Source: Cherax quadricarinatus (taxonomy: Eukaryota > Arthropoda > Malacostraca > Decapoda > Parastacidae). From it: a stretch of 64,000 nucleotides of DNA. Within the stretch, counting starts at the first letter, position 1. Each line of letters opens with the position of its first letter. The notes beneath the pieces are model-generated. The model was not told where the DNA came from, did not search any database, and saw only the letters and a list, made by a program, of their open reading frames with translations. Both the position numbers and the translations under genes were made by a program. Location: positions 10,393,778-10,457,777 of the forward strand of contig NC_091355.1 of NCBI RefSeq assembly GCF_038502225.1, given 5' to 3'. Positions 54,521 to 64,000 of this stretch are shown here, piece after piece.

Positions 54521-54864
54521 GATCTGTTGGAATGTGAGCAGGGTAATATTTAGTGAAGGGATTCAGGGAAACCGGTTATTTTTAAATAGCCGGACTTGAG
54601 TCCTGGAAATGGGAAGTACAATGCCTGCACTCTAAAGGAGGGGTTCGGGATATTAGCAGTTTGGAGGGATATGTTGTGTATCTTTATACGTATATGCTTC
54701 TAAACTGTTGTGTTCTGAGCACCTCTGCAAAAACAGTGATTAAGTGTGAGTGAGGTGAAAGTGTTGATGATGAAAGTATTTTCTTTTTGGGGATTTTCTT
54801 TCTTTTTGGGTCACCCTGCCTCGGTGGGAAATGGCCGACGTGTTAAAAAAAAAAAAAAAAAAAA

Positions 54865-56018
54865 TCTTTCAACACACCAGCCGTATCCCACCGAGGCGGG
54901 GTGGCCCAATAGGAAAAACGAAAGTTATTTATTTATTTATTTATTTTATGTCTTTGCAAACAGTACATTGAGATTTTGTACTTACAATAGTGGGTTGCAA
55001 TGCAAAGAGAGCCTCTATTATGCCTAGGCATTATGGGGCAACTTAACATTATTGGCTTACAGGCTACTTAACACTAAGGATTATATCATAGTTGTACAGT
55101 AGGACAGTAATTATTTCATAGTTGTACAGTAGATTATTAATTATAAATGAATCAAAATTTGTATAAGACAAAAGATCTATTCATATATTCAAAAATACTT
55201 TTTGTGAAAACAATGATTCAATTATATTCCTGTCAACAATGGATAAAAGGTTCAAAGTGATTGTTGAAGTTATGATGTGGGAGTACATAAGTATGTGTGT
55301 ACTGAGTATTTAGCATTTAGTCTAGGGTGATTAAGTGGCTTTTGAGAAGAGTCTTTGATTTTCAGACTAGGCTACTTTAATATCTTCTGGCAATGAATTC
55401 CATATTTTGGGGCCCTTTATGTGCATAAAGTTTTTACACAGTGTGATATGGACACGAGGTATATCAAAAAGAGATCTGTGTCTTGTGTTGTGGTCATGTG
55501 TCCTGTTTAGGTTGGTGAGGAGAAGTTTGAGTGGAGGGTTTACATTTGCGTGTATTTTTCCGTGTATGTAGTAGTCACATGAATAAGTATGGATGTTCTT
55601 AATGGTGAGCAGATTCAGACTTTTAGTAATACATACACAGGAGAAGGGGTTACTACCCCCTTGCTTCCGGCATTTTAGTCACCTCTTACAACACGCATGG
55701 CTTATGGAGGAAGAATTCTGTTCCACTTCCCCATGGAGGTAAGAAGAAATAAACAAGAACAAGAACTAGAAAGAAAATAGAAGAAAACCCAGAGGGGTGT
55801 GTATATATATGCTTGTACATGTATGTGGAGTGTGACCTAAGTAAGTAGAAGTAGCAAGACGTACCTGAAATCTTGCATGTGTATGAGACAAAAAAAAGAC
55901 ACCAGCAATCCTACCATCATGTAAGACAATTACAGGCTTTCGTTTTACACTCACTACTCACTTGGCAGGACTATAGTACCTCCCTGGGCGGTTGCTGTCT
56001 ACCAACCTACTACCTAGG
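54865..56018 (-). mobile_element. Non-autonomous RTE derivative (minus), split by LINE
   Basis: 54865-54926 carries the 3' end (TCTTTCAACACACCAGCC, GAGGCGGGGTGGCCC) and 55621-56018 the 5' UTR part (CAGGAGAAGGGGTTACTA to CTACTACCTAGG). The gap between them is a LINE fragment (54927-55620). About 12 bases of the element are lost at the insertion site. Confidence 0.82.
54927..55620 (-). mobile_element. L2/Daphne-like LINE 3' fragment
   Basis: Minus-strand translation includes KNIHTYSCDYYIHGKIHAN, HDHNTRHRSLFDIPRVHITL and KGPKIWNSLPEDIK, the C-terminal tail of L2/Daphne-type LINE reverse transcriptases (the HNTR and IWNSLP blocks). The 3' end on the minus strand finishes in (AAAT)n, seen as ATTTATTTATTT at 54927-54945. 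Stops follow the IWNSLP block. The copy is 5'-truncated. Confidence 0.75.
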
Positions 56019-56278
56019 ATATATATATATACATACACATAATGCTTATGCTTAAGTTACATATATGATGTGCTTCTTCTACTTTAAATTGCCAAAATAT
56101 TGGTCATAAGATTTAAAAAAAAAAAACTTACATGATAAGGAACAGTCTCAGATGGATGATCAGTGCATCAAAGTTAACTTAAAACAATCAAATTAATTTG
56201 ATTTCTGAACTGGTTAAAAAGTTAAATTTTGTTGGCTAGTGTTATTACCAACAATCATGAATATAAGGTTTAGCTAAC

Positions 56279-56384
56279 CTTATGCTTGATCTGTGGTGCC
56301 ATGAAAGTTGTGAACCACCACGTCATTATCTTCGTCCACAAGGTGGGGTGCACGATGTAGAAAGCCTTTAAATTCTTCTTGTAT
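56279..56384 (-). CDS. gdap2: GDAP2-like, CRAL-TRIO core exon (106 nt)
   Basis: After one split base it encodes YKKNLKAFYIVHPTLW, TKIMTWWFTTFMAPQIKHK. The VHPT motif is the hallmark of the CRAL-TRIO strand in GDAP2 (family form Y-K-R-N-L-K-A-V-Y-F-V-H-P-T). Acceptor CATGTCCTAG, donor GTTAGC. The incoming codon is completed by two bases (AA) of the exon at 61590-61729, giving Lys. The outgoing junction is phase 0 to the exon at 43078-43170. No stops in frame. Confidence 0.93.
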
Positions 56385-56589
56385 CTAGGACATGAAAATA
56401 TTGTTACTAAAAAAAATAATTAAATTATTGTACATTGCATATTGAAGTATTTGGATGTTATTTGAGAATATTAAATCATCCTTTTTATCCCTTTTATCTG
56501 GTAAGCAATATTAAGCAAAATTATTTTCCTAAATGTCCTGTCTCAAAATAAATACTGGTAAAAACTATGCTGTAGTTTCATTTCACAAT

Positions 56590-56850
56590 GTCACTCCAAA
56601 CAGCAAATATCCCAAACCCCTCCTTTAAAGTTCAGGCATTGTACTTCCCATCTCCAGGACTCAAGTCTGGCTAACAGGTTTCCCTGAATCCCTTCACAAA
56701 ATACTGTATTACCCTGCTCATACTCCAACAGCTCATCAAGTCCCAAAAACCATTCGTTTCCACTCACTCCTTTCTAACATGCTCACACATGCCTGCTGTA
56801 TGTCTAAGCTCTTGGCACACAAAACCTCTTTTACCCCCTCCCTCCATTCT
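56590..56850 (-). mobile_element. RTE-like LINE 3' fragment
   Basis: CCCAAACCCCTCCTTTAAAG, GGCATTGTACTTCCCATCTC and TTTCCCTGAATCCCTTCAC are the complement of the RTE-B 3' UTR. The last RT codons (complement of TTTCTAACATGCTCACAC) follow. Diverged. Confidence 0.8.
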
Positions 56851-57154
56851 CTTATAACACTGATAAAAAAGCACTACACATGAACAGGTTCAAGAGAGCC
56901 AAATGACAAAGAGGAGTGTGAAGGGGTAGTACTTACAGCAAGTGGGAAAGAAAAAGGAAAAAAAAAAATCATAGCCAATGAAGACTGTTTTGTGTAGGGA
57001 TTCAGAGAATCTGAAACAAGGGAAATATGCCTATGGTGACAATTTTCAAATCACTTGTGGTCTCTTATTTGGAATACTGCTCATTGTTGTAGATGAATGG
57101 TTAGAGAACCGACACGTTGATAAATTAGACACATGTGCAACTCTTGGGTATTGA

Positions 57155-57189
57155 GGAAACGTTTCACTGCACAGTGACTTCATCGGTCC
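57155..57189 (-). ncRNA. Hammerhead-like motif in the left arm
   Basis: Minus strand: stem I GGA/TCC, core CCGATGA plus extra A, altered stem II around TGTGC, GAAA, CGT. U4 is C and stem II is rearranged, so probably inactive. Confidence 0.4.
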
Positions 57190-57709
57190 ATACAGAGGAG
57201 AATGTTAAAGAACAGGAGGAGTTTGAGGTAATCAATCCCTCAGCCTTGAGTCGATGTGGTCAGTCCATCAATCTTGAAAAAAATACAGCATATCTGTGGA
57301 GAAGTAGCTTATATACCATAGGCAGGAGAGGTGCAGCAGTCGTAGGTGGTATCACATTTGACCAATGTGGAAGTAGGTCGTGCTCAAGGGTTAGACAAGT
57401 GAAGAATTCCCAAGTATTAAGATCCCAAAAAGTTGCAGTGTCAGACAATCCTGTCTGACATTGCAACTTCTTGGGATCTTAATACTTGGGAATTCTTCGC
57501 TTGCCTAACCCTTGGGCATGACCTACTTCCACATTGGTCAAATGTGATACCACCTACGACTGCTGTACCTCTCCTGCCTATGGTACATAAGCTACTTCTC
57601 CGCAGATATGCTGTATTTTTTTCAAGATTGATGGACTGACCACATCGACTCAAGGCTGAGGGACTGATTACCTCAAACCCCTCCTGTTCTTTGCCATTCT
57701 CCTTTGTAT

Positions 57710-57744
57710 GGACTGATGAAGCCACTGTGTGGCAAAACATTTCC
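57710..57744 (+). ncRNA. Hammerhead-like motif in the right arm
   Basis: GGA (57710-57712), CTGATGA, extra A, GCCAC/GTGGC, then AAAA in place of GAAA and CAT in place of CGT, T, TCC (57742-57744). G12 is changed, so probably inactive. Stems I and II are intact. Confidence 0.45.
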
Positions 57745-58375
57745 TCAATAAAGATACCCAAGAGTTGCACATGTGTCTAATTTATCAACTGCTCATTGCT
57801 GATGGCCCCATTCAGGGAAGGAGAGATATCAGAGTTGGAACAGATACAGAGATCATTTATGGCCCACACAGAGCCAATAAAGTATTTAAATTACAGGGAA
57901 TGCTTTAAAGTCCTAAATATATACTCACTGAAGCAGAGGAGAGATACATACATAAAATATACCTGAAACATACTTGATGGGCCTGGTCCCAAATCTGCAA
58001 GTTGCCATAATATCTTGGAGTGAGAGATATGGAAGTGCAAAATAAACCCGGTGAAAAGCAGGGGCACCTTGGACACAATAGGAAATACTGTATTAATGTC
58101 CATGGCCTAGACTATTCAACATCTTACCAGAAGAGATCACTTCTGGGACATGTGCAGAAGTTTTAAAGAGGAAACTGGACAAGTATCTTCACCAAGTGCC
58201 AGATCAACCAGGCTGTGATGGATATGTGAACCAGTGGGCTGCCAGCAGCAGCAGCCTGGTTGACCAGGCAAGCACCAGATGAGCCTGGCCCAAGACCAGG
58301 CTCTGGAAGTAGAAAAAATCTTGGAACTCATCAAAGCTAAGACCACAGCAGTGAGAACCTCTGGGTGTTGAAAAA

Positions 58376-58507
58376 GAAAACAAAATAAACCCCTAAATTG
58401 TCGTATCTGAGTGCCTCTGGCAAGACAGTGATTAATGGTGAAAGTTTCTTTTACGGGTCACCCTTCCTCAGTAGGAGATGGCCAACATGTTTAAAAAAAA
58501 AAAAATT
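58376..58507 (+). mobile_element. RTE-B 3' UTR remnant
   Basis: GTGCCTCTGGCAAGACAGTG, GGGTCACCCTTCCTCAGTAG and poly(A) at 58493-58504 match the end of the RTE 3' UTR. Confidence 0.75.
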
Positions 58508-58757
58508 ATGTATGCAACAGTACTTGCAGCAAAGAGTGTGCTGACAGATTCATATACAATGTTAGAGTCATATATACAATGTTAGAGTGCTGTATCAGCA
58601 TTTATTAAGCTTATACTTGCTTATAAAGTATACTCTCCCAAAGAATTTTATCAAATTATTCACAAAAAATTTAATGGAGCCCATATTATCAGAGATACCA
58701 ATACTCATTTCTGAAGGCTATCTTGTGCTTATTTTATTGTTTGTTCATGATAGAAAT
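58508..58757. other. No recognised feature
   Basis: AT-rich. ATATACAATGTTAGAGT occurs twice in tandem near 58550-58590. Confidence 0.35.
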
Positions 58758-58902
58758 ATACCTAGATGGATGAATCCTATTAGAATCAGCTAGTTAAGTT
58801 ACTAGCACACTGACCTGTGAGTTTTAGGGCTTCCCTGTCATGGATTTCAACCCTATCTGCTCTACGATTTGTTTCCGATCTTATTACAATTACGTGAATC
58901 AT
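58758..58902 (+). mobile_element. tRNA-derived SINE, family T
   Basis: GAATCCTATTAGAATCAGC, tRNA-like AAGTTACTAGCACACTGACC with B box GATTTCAACCC, then CTACGATTTGTTTCCGATC and TTACAATTACGTGAATC. The clearest plus-strand member with 31200-31378. Confidence 0.8.
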
Positions 58903-58910
58903 AATAATTC

Positions 58911-60129
58911 TTTTTTAACAAGTCGGCTGTCTCCCACTGAGGCAGGGTGGCTCAAAAAGAAAGAAAATCCCCAAAAAGAAAACACTTCCATCATCATTCA
59001 ACACTTTCACCTCACTCGCATATCACTGTTTTTGCAGAGGTGCTCAGAATACAACAGTTTAGAAGTATATACGCATAAAGATACACAACATATCCCTCCA
59101 AACTGCCAATATCCCAAAGCCCCTCCTTTAAAGTGCAGGCACTGTACTTCCCATTTCCAGGACTCAAGTCCGGCTATATAAAAATAACCAGTTTCCCTGA
59201 ATCCCTTCACTAAATATTACCCTGCTCACACTCCAACAGCTCTTCAGGTCCCAAATACCATTCGTCTCCATTCACTCCTATCTAACACGCTCATGCACGC
59301 CTGCTGGAAGTCCAAGCCCCTCGCCCACAAAACCTCCCTTACTCCTTCCTTCCAACCTTTTTGAGGACGACCCCTACCCCGCCTTCCTTCCCCTACAGAT
59401 TTATACGCTCTCCATGTCGTTCTACTTTGAGCCATTCTCTCTAAATGACCAAACCACCTCAACAACCCCTCTTCAGCCCTCTGACATACATTTATTAACT
59501 CCACACCTTCTCCTAATTTCCACACCAAATTTTCTGCATAATATTTACACCACACATTACCCTTAGACAGGACATCTCCACTGCCTCCAACCGCCTCCTC
59601 GCTGCAGCATTTACAACCCAAGCTTCACACCCATATAAGAGTGTTGGTACCATGATACTTTCATATATTCCCTTCTTTGCCTCCATAGATAACTTTTTTT
59701 GTCTCCACATATACCTCAATGCACCACTCGCCTTTTTTCCCTAATCAATTCTAAGATTAACCTCATCCTTCACAAATCCATCCGCTGATACGTCAACTCC
59801 CAAATATCTGAAAACATTCACTTCTTCCATACTCCTCTTCCCCAATTTGATATCCAATTTCTCTTTATCTAAATCATTTGATACCCTCATCACCTTACTC
59901 TTTTCTATGTTCACTTTCAACTTTCTACCTTTACACACACTCCCAAATTCATCCACTAACCTCTGCAATTTTTCTTCAGAATCACCCATAAGCACAGTAA
60001 CATCAGCAAAAAGTAACTGTCAATTCCCATTTTGTATTTGATTCTCCATAATTTAATCCCACCCCTCTCTTGAACACCCTACCATTTATTTCTTTTACAA
60101 CCCCATCTATAAATATATTAAGCAACCAT
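58911..60129 (-). pseudogene. RTE-like LINE subfamily B, minus, 5'-truncated
   Basis: 3' UTR at 58911-59243 (CAAGTCGGCTGTCTCCCAC at its end), then the RT on the minus strand with several frameshifts: RWFGHLERM and RGRGRPQKGWKEGV (59244-59500), VPTLLYGCEAWVVNAAARRR (near 59600), FRYLGVDVSADGF (near 59780), MGDSEEKLQRLVDEFGSVC (near 59960), and a broken FADD region near 60005-60020. Truncated at 60129 inside the palm. More decayed than the copies at 50-54 kb. Lies in the 5.2-kb intron between GDAP2 exons at 61590 and 56384. Confidence 0.85.
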
Positions 60130-60165
60130 AATAAATATATTATGTAAAAAATTTAGGATCATATA

Positions 60166-60380
60166 CAGTGGAACCTCAGTTCTCATATACCCTAGTTTGT
60201 ATGTAAAACTATAGTTATTCTCTATAAAATGTATTTTTTGTTAATATTTCCCATAAGAAATAATGTAAATCCATGTAATCCATTCCAGACACCCAAAAAT
60301 CTTAACAAAAAATACATTTTATAGAGAATAACTATAGTTTTACATACAAACTAGGGCATATGAAAACTGAGGTTCCACTG
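60166..60380. mobile_element. Tc1/mariner-type MITE, 215 bp
   Basis: Long inverted repeats (about 80 bases) starting CAGTGGAACCTCAGTT, with GTTTGTATGTAAAACTATAG in each arm. TA at 60164-60165 and 60381-60382. It shares the CAGTGGA tip with the MITE at 34591. Confidence 0.9.
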
Positions 60381-60440
60381 TATATGCCTTATCCCAGGTG
60401 TACATCTTACTCCCATAGGTCAGTGTTAGTATCAATATAC

Positions 60441-60564
60441 TTCTTTCTTTCAACGTACCAGCCGTATCCCTCTGAGGTGGGGTGGCCCAAAAGGAAAAAC
60501 GAAAGTTTCTCCTTTCAAATTTAGTAATATATACAGGAGAAGGGGTTACTAGCCCCTTGCTCCC
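60441..60564 (-). mobile_element. Non-autonomous RTE derivative, 5'-truncated, exact duplication
   Basis: 124 bp of the element family at 49788: 3' end TTCTTTCTTTCAACGTACC to GGGGTTACTAGCCCC. TATCAATATAC flanks both sides (60430-60440 and 60565-60575), an 11-bp target duplication, which fixes the 3' terminus just after GTTGAAAGAAAGAA. Confidence 0.9.
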
Positions 60565-60575
60565 TATCAATATAC

Positions 60576-61374
60576 TATCAATTCTTAAGTTCCTAACATA
60601 TTTTTCATTATCCTTCATTGATTCTTAACCTTGAAGGAAGGGGGTTCAGTCCCTCAGTTAAAGGACTGGACACCTTCCATGAAGGCAAATTAAAGGGCTG
60701 AACACTTCAAAATTACATCCACACCTTTTTCACCATATCAAGTATAAAAGATGTTTTTACATCAGATTGGAAAAGCCTACTGTAAAGGTGAAATAAAGAT
60801 AACCAGATGTCTTATTCATCATCATGAGAGAATTGGAAGAGAACTATGATGAAGCCAAAGAGATAAGTGTGGCCGAATTGTATGAAGCCAAGCCAGGTGT
60901 GACGAAGAAAAGGTTACAAAAGACAGAATGTTTCCAAATTATCTAAAGGAAGACCTACGTAGTCCAGATGAACATGCGTAGTCCAGAAGAACATTTGAAT
61001 AATGGCACCGGAGTGCCACAGGGTTTCCTTCCCCACTCACCAAAATGGTCATTGCACTTACCTTATTTTGATGGTAGCAACCTTAGTGATAGCAGGTTAA
61101 TACACATAACATGAGCTGCAAAGGAAGGTAGGAACACCATACAAGAGCTCTAATGCAAAAAGGACAAAGCCCATGGGCTAGGGAGGTACCATTGCAATAT
61201 ATTATTGGTTAAGAAAACCCAAGAGCTGAAGTTCTAGCCTCATTACCAAGCAAGTACATGAATGCATGAAGGAACACACACATTCACTCTTGTAGCATCC
61301 TTTAAATTAAAATGTAATAATGTTCAATTCATCTAGACCTAGTCTATGCTAAGTATTAGAACAGTAGCAGGACC
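60576..61374. other. No recognised feature
   Basis: Intron sequence of the GDAP2-like gene. No element ends identified. Confidence 0.4.
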
Positions 61375-61474
61375 TAGACCCCTCCATATTCCATGATCCT
61401 AGACCCCTCTACATTCCATGGTCCTAGACCTCTATATATTCTATGATCCTAGACCTCTCTATATTCCATGGTCC

Positions 61475-61475
<1 letters not shown>
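61375..61475. repeat. 25-bp tandem repeat, four copies
   Basis: Units of about TAGACCCCTCCATATTCCAT plus GATCC, diverged at a few positions. Confidence 0.92.

Positions 61476-61476
<1 letters not shown>

Positions 61477-61516
<40 letters not shown>
61477..61516. repeat. Poly(T) of 40
   Basis: 40 uninterrupted T (poly(A) on the minus, gene-sense strand), about 75 bases past the donor of the GDAP2 exon at 61590-61729. Confidence 0.97.
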
Positions 61517-61518
<2 letters not shown>

Positions 61519-61589
61519 TTTTTTTAGTTTTTCCTTCCACTTTGCTAGGAACACATTCTTGAGGGTCCAAAGAAAACACTGCAACTCAC

Positions 61590-61729
61590 TTGTATTCGAG
61601 AGCTTCATAAATTTGTCTGATCCAGGAGAGAGAGGGATGGTTCTCTGTTCCAGTGATGGTATGGAAGTAGAGCACAACATAATCTCCTTTGACCAGTGGA
61701 TCCAGTAAATAGATGAGGTACAAAAGAGC
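61590..61729 (-). CDS. gdap2: GDAP2-like, CRAL-TRIO exon (140 nt)
   Basis: Encodes ALLYLIYLLDPLVKGDYVVL, YFHTITGTENHPSLSW, IRQIYEALEY and the first two bases of a Lys codon. Similarity to the GDAP2 segment ALLYxIHVMDxxAxxDYVxVYFHT is strong. Acceptor TATTCGCAG, donor GTGAGT. It starts in phase 0 after an exon ending INLDK and leaves in phase 2, completed by the first base of 56384-56279. The DYVVLYFHT strand belongs to the SEC14-like fold, which in this protein has no experimentally assigned ligand that I know of. Confidence 0.95.
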
Positions 61730-62723
61730 CTGCGAATAGTAAGTACAATATAGCTTCACTGAGTTAAGATACGGGCATATAAGACACATTAAGTGAAATG
61801 AACCACCATTACATAGAAATACTAAACTATCTCTTATTTTGGAATTCTCACTTAGAATTTGCCCAAATTCAGAGTCAGAATTTTAAATTTGGAATGATCT
61901 CTGCAATCTGGAATTTTCTACACTGAATGTTCTGAACTATTTTGAGCCAAAATATTACCTAATTACACAATTATATATTGGATGAATGCAATATTACAAT
62001 TCAATATTGTACATGATTCTCTTGACAAATTCTAGTACTTAACACTAATAACTTTCTGTTCTCCAGATATTTTATCCACTTCAATCATTTCCTCAAGTAT
62101 TTTGACACAATACCTGCAACCAGTTTTGAGGGGTTTTCTAGCCTTGTAGCATGTCCTGAGGCCAGTCTTTCCTTCTGACAGAGATGGACCTATAGTTTAA
62201 TGGGTCTTCCATATCACCTCTCAAGTATTTGCATATGATCAACTATTTATGATTATCTATTTGTAGTTACAGAAACAGAGCTAAGCTCATGGTGCCCCAT
62301 CTTTAGTATTCAGTCAATCAAAGTTTCTTAAAGTTCCCAAAGGTTGTAGAACTCACTGCTCTCTCTATTGTTAGCAAAGAAGAGCTTTGTAGTGCTTGCA
62401 GATTCTTAAAGATAATAAACACATTTCAACACAAAGGTGAAAAGCACTAAAAGCAAAAGTCTCAGACAGACCTTGTATCCAACAGCAGTGAAAGGAAAGA
62501 CATTAGCATCAACATGTACTTACCAGAATTAAAAAAATTATTCAGAATACATTAGTGAAGAAATCCACTGAAGAAAAAATGCACTGCAGGAAAATCTTTT
62601 ATTGGAACATTGTTATATGCATAACAAAAGTAATCTCAATAAAATCTTCTTTTGCAAAGTGCATTTTCTTACTATTGTTGACATTGTCATTTAAATAAAC
62701 ACACACACAGTGCACACCTGTGG

Positions 62724-62724
<1 letters not shown>

Positions 62725-62786
<62 letters not shown>

Positions 62787-62822
62787 AGCTGTGAATTGAC
62801 CCCTGCAACCACAACTAGGCTG
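62725..62822 (+). mobile_element. (CA)n with CR1-like 3' tail
   Basis: (CA)n at 62725-62784, then GAGCTGTGAATTGACCCCTG and CAACCACAACTAGGC, the 3' tail of the CR1-like subfamily at 11530 and 14517. Here the microsatellite lies 5' of the tail. Confidence 0.75.
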
Positions 62823-62857
62823 GTACACACCCCAATAGAAAAACTGAAGCAACACAC

Positions 62858-63011
62858 CTTATCTAAATTTATTTCATTGAATTTAAACCATTTGCCAATG
62901 AAGATTATCACAGGTCGACCAAATTTGTCAACACCACACTGGTAGAGACAGCCAATCCCAGAAACCTCACTCAGATCCTCATTTTTAGCACGGCGTAACA
63001 AACGCTCATAC
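62858..63011 (-). CDS. gdap2: GDAP2-like, CRAL-TRIO N-terminal exon (154 nt)
   Basis: After one split base it reads YERLLRRAKNEDLSEV, SGIGCLYQCGVDKFGRPV, IIFIGKWFKFNEINLDK. The YERLLRRA and GIGCLYQxGVD-x-xGRPV blocks are characteristic of GDAP2, at the boundary between the linker and the CRAL-TRIO domain. Acceptor GCATTGACAG, donor GTGTGT. It joins in phase 0 to the exon at 61590-61729. GDAP2 proteins are about 500 residues with an N-terminal macro domain. The five exons here give 178 residues, so the macro-domain exons lie beyond the right edge. I use the symbol gdap2 for the gene on the strength of all five exons together. Confidence 0.95.
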
Positions 63012-64000
63012 CTGTCAATGCAGATGGGGAAAATAAACTAGTTACACCACAATGCAGTATATGACAAAAAATTCCCTACAAAGGAGAGGGACACACTAAA
63101 ATGAATGGAACTAATAAACAATCTTAATATAAAACTGTTTTTTCATCAAAACTTATGTTTTGCTGATTATGCTCTGGGATGTACTGGTACAGTATTAGTA
63201 TATTTGTGATATTTACAGAGCACTTTGACTGTATAGGTTGCTCAGCACTTGGACAAATAAAACAGCAATATACAACACACAATAAAAACAGGATAAAACC
63301 AACAAACCATAAAAGCCACAGACATGAATAAAGTGCACAATACAACTAGAATATGCTGAGACAGTCTTAGGAAGTGCTGTAGATTGTCTTCAGAAGTGGT
63401 TCAAGTATTCTGGGATGTGCTGGGATTATGAAGAACGCTAAAGGTAAGAATCGAGACAAGTGCTAAGATCTGAAAGTTATGAAAGTAAGAGTATGAAGAA
63501 ATTAAAGGACCAACAAAGGAGTATGTAATTTAATGACAAAAATGGCATGTTCCACTGAATGGCATTCCTTGGCATAATTAAAAGTTGTGTGGAATTGTAG
63601 GATTGCCAACAAATATGGTAAAAACTATTTAAGAAGACTTATATGTAAAGAAAACGTTTCACTCACTGAAGAACTTTTTAAAGTCAAGTCTGATGTTGTC
63701 ATTAAAGAAAAATTAGCTCTGCAAATGGTTGGTTTTTACTATAGCTAAAGTTCCTCATGTGTAAATTAAAGTTAGTAGAAAAAGTGACTGTTGTAACTGC
63801 ATGTTTTGGATAAAATACAATAGGTAAAGTTCAAGAGTATTTTCTGGAAGGGAAGGAGCAGTGAGAATCAGTGAGTGTATTGACTGATTAGTTTTAAAAA
63901 TTTGCCAAGCGCTAAGATCTGACATCATTCGGAACTCTTAAATTTAAAAACATTAAGATTAATACACAACTAAAAACACACATGAATTAAATTAGGTCCT
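63012..64000. other. Intron or upstream sequence, nothing recognised
   Basis: Should be intronic because the exon at 62858-63011 begins with an acceptor. No further exon of the macro-domain part is visible. Confidence 0.5.

Larger units (their letters stand above)
46676..54864 (+). mobile_element. RTE-like LINE subfamily B, long copy split by nested insertions
   Basis: Three segments make one element: 46676-48037 (5' UTR, start of endonuclease, RT N-terminus), 48969-49787 (RT palm to FADD and beyond) and 54040-54864 (RT C-terminus, 3' UTR, poly(A) 54845-54864). Between the first two lies a subfamily A copy. Between the last two lies a 4.25-kb insertion bounded by an 11-bp duplication, TTGAGGTATAT, at 49777-49787 and 54040-54050. 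The endonuclease jumps to the RT linker at about 47318 (internal deletion), and several stops are present. Confidence 0.85.
57087..57789. mobile_element. Foldback family 1, complete copy with target duplication
   Basis: About 330-bp arms pair almost completely around a centre at about 57454 (GTCAGACAATC/CTGTCTGAC). Left start TTGTAGATGAATGG; the arms begin at GTTGATAAATTAGACAC and end at the complement. TGCTCATTG flanks both sides (57078-57086 and 57790-57798), a 9-bp target duplication. Each arm holds a hammerhead-like motif on opposite strands. No reading frame of its own. Confidence 0.88.
57025..58345 (+). mobile_element. CR1-like LINE tail, split by a foldback
   Basis: The plus strand reads SLVVSYLEYCSL up to 57086, is interrupted by the foldback at 57087-57789, and resumes with LLMAPFREGEISELEQIQRS, NYRECFKVLNIYSLKQRRDT, then stops, then TIQHLTRR-like sequence. 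A second frame gives RKLDKYLHQVPDQPGCDGYV and AASSSSLVDQAS. This is the RT tail and 3' coding end of the CR1-like subfamily seen at 18145-18580. The reading frame rejoins once the foldback and one copy of the duplication are set aside. Confidence 0.82.
42221..63011 (-). other. gdap2: GDAP2-like gene, 3' half (five exons)
   Basis: Ganglioside-induced differentiation-associated protein 2 homologue: macro domain plus C-terminal CRAL-TRIO domain. Exons on the minus strand are 63011-62858, 61729-61590, 56384-56279, 43170-43078 and 42265-42221. Introns are 1.1, 5.2, 13.1 and 0.8 kb, all GT-AG, and phases agree at every junction. No stop interrupts the 178 residues. The two largest introns are mostly transposable elements. 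This is the only host gene in the window with solid support. Confidence 0.93.

Overview
This window is animal nuclear DNA dominated by repeats. The one host gene I can support is the 3' half of a GDAP2-like gene on the minus strand. Its five exons run from 63011 down to 42221 and encode the C-terminal CRAL-TRIO (SEC14-like) domain. Exon phases, splice sites and protein similarity agree across all five; the macro-domain exons would lie beyond 64000. The intron structure, long (TA)n and (CA)n tracts, and dense mix of RTE-like, CR1-like and Penelope-like retroelements, tRNA-derived SINEs and small MITEs suggest a large, repeat-rich arthropod genome. A decapod crustacean is my best inference, not a proof.

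Layout. 1-11079 is a homogeneous 35-bp satellite running off the left edge. 11.2-17.0 kb holds minisatellites (15, 31 and 25 bp periods) and CR1-like LINE pieces. One CR1-like copy (14.5-15.7 kb) sits between the 31-bp and 25-bp arrays. 17.4-26.2 kb is a mosaic of foldback elements, SINEs, (TA)n, a MITE, an RTE-like LINE with a 597-codon open reverse transcriptase frame, and a Penelope-like RT fragment. An assembly gap (27071-27170) is followed by several kb that look like damaged consensus sequence. 30.9-37.1 kb has SINEs, LINE 3' ends, a mariner-type MITE, the 5' end of an RTE-like LINE and an RNase-H LINE tail. 37.1-42.2 kb is AT-rich and mostly featureless, and may include the GDAP2 3' UTR.

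The 13-kb GDAP2 intron (43171-56278) is a stack of nested insertions. An RTE-like copy starting at 46676 is split by another RTE copy and by a 450-bp non-autonomous element, which is itself split by three head-to-tail RTE copies. An exact 11-bp target duplication (49777-49787 and 54040-54050) supports this order.

The most interesting signal is a recurring hammerhead-ribozyme-like RNA architecture inside two, perhaps three, families of foldback repeats. It has stem I, then CTGATGA plus one extra base, stem II, GAAA, a self-complementary stem III, and stem I closure in the exact hammerhead register. Stems I and II keep pairing while their sequences change between copies. In one copy the C3-G8 tertiary pair appears replaced by U3-A8. 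A Penelope-like RT fragment is present in the same window, and hammerhead motifs are known from Penelope-like elements and retrozymes, so these foldbacks may be their non-coding parts. That link is inference.
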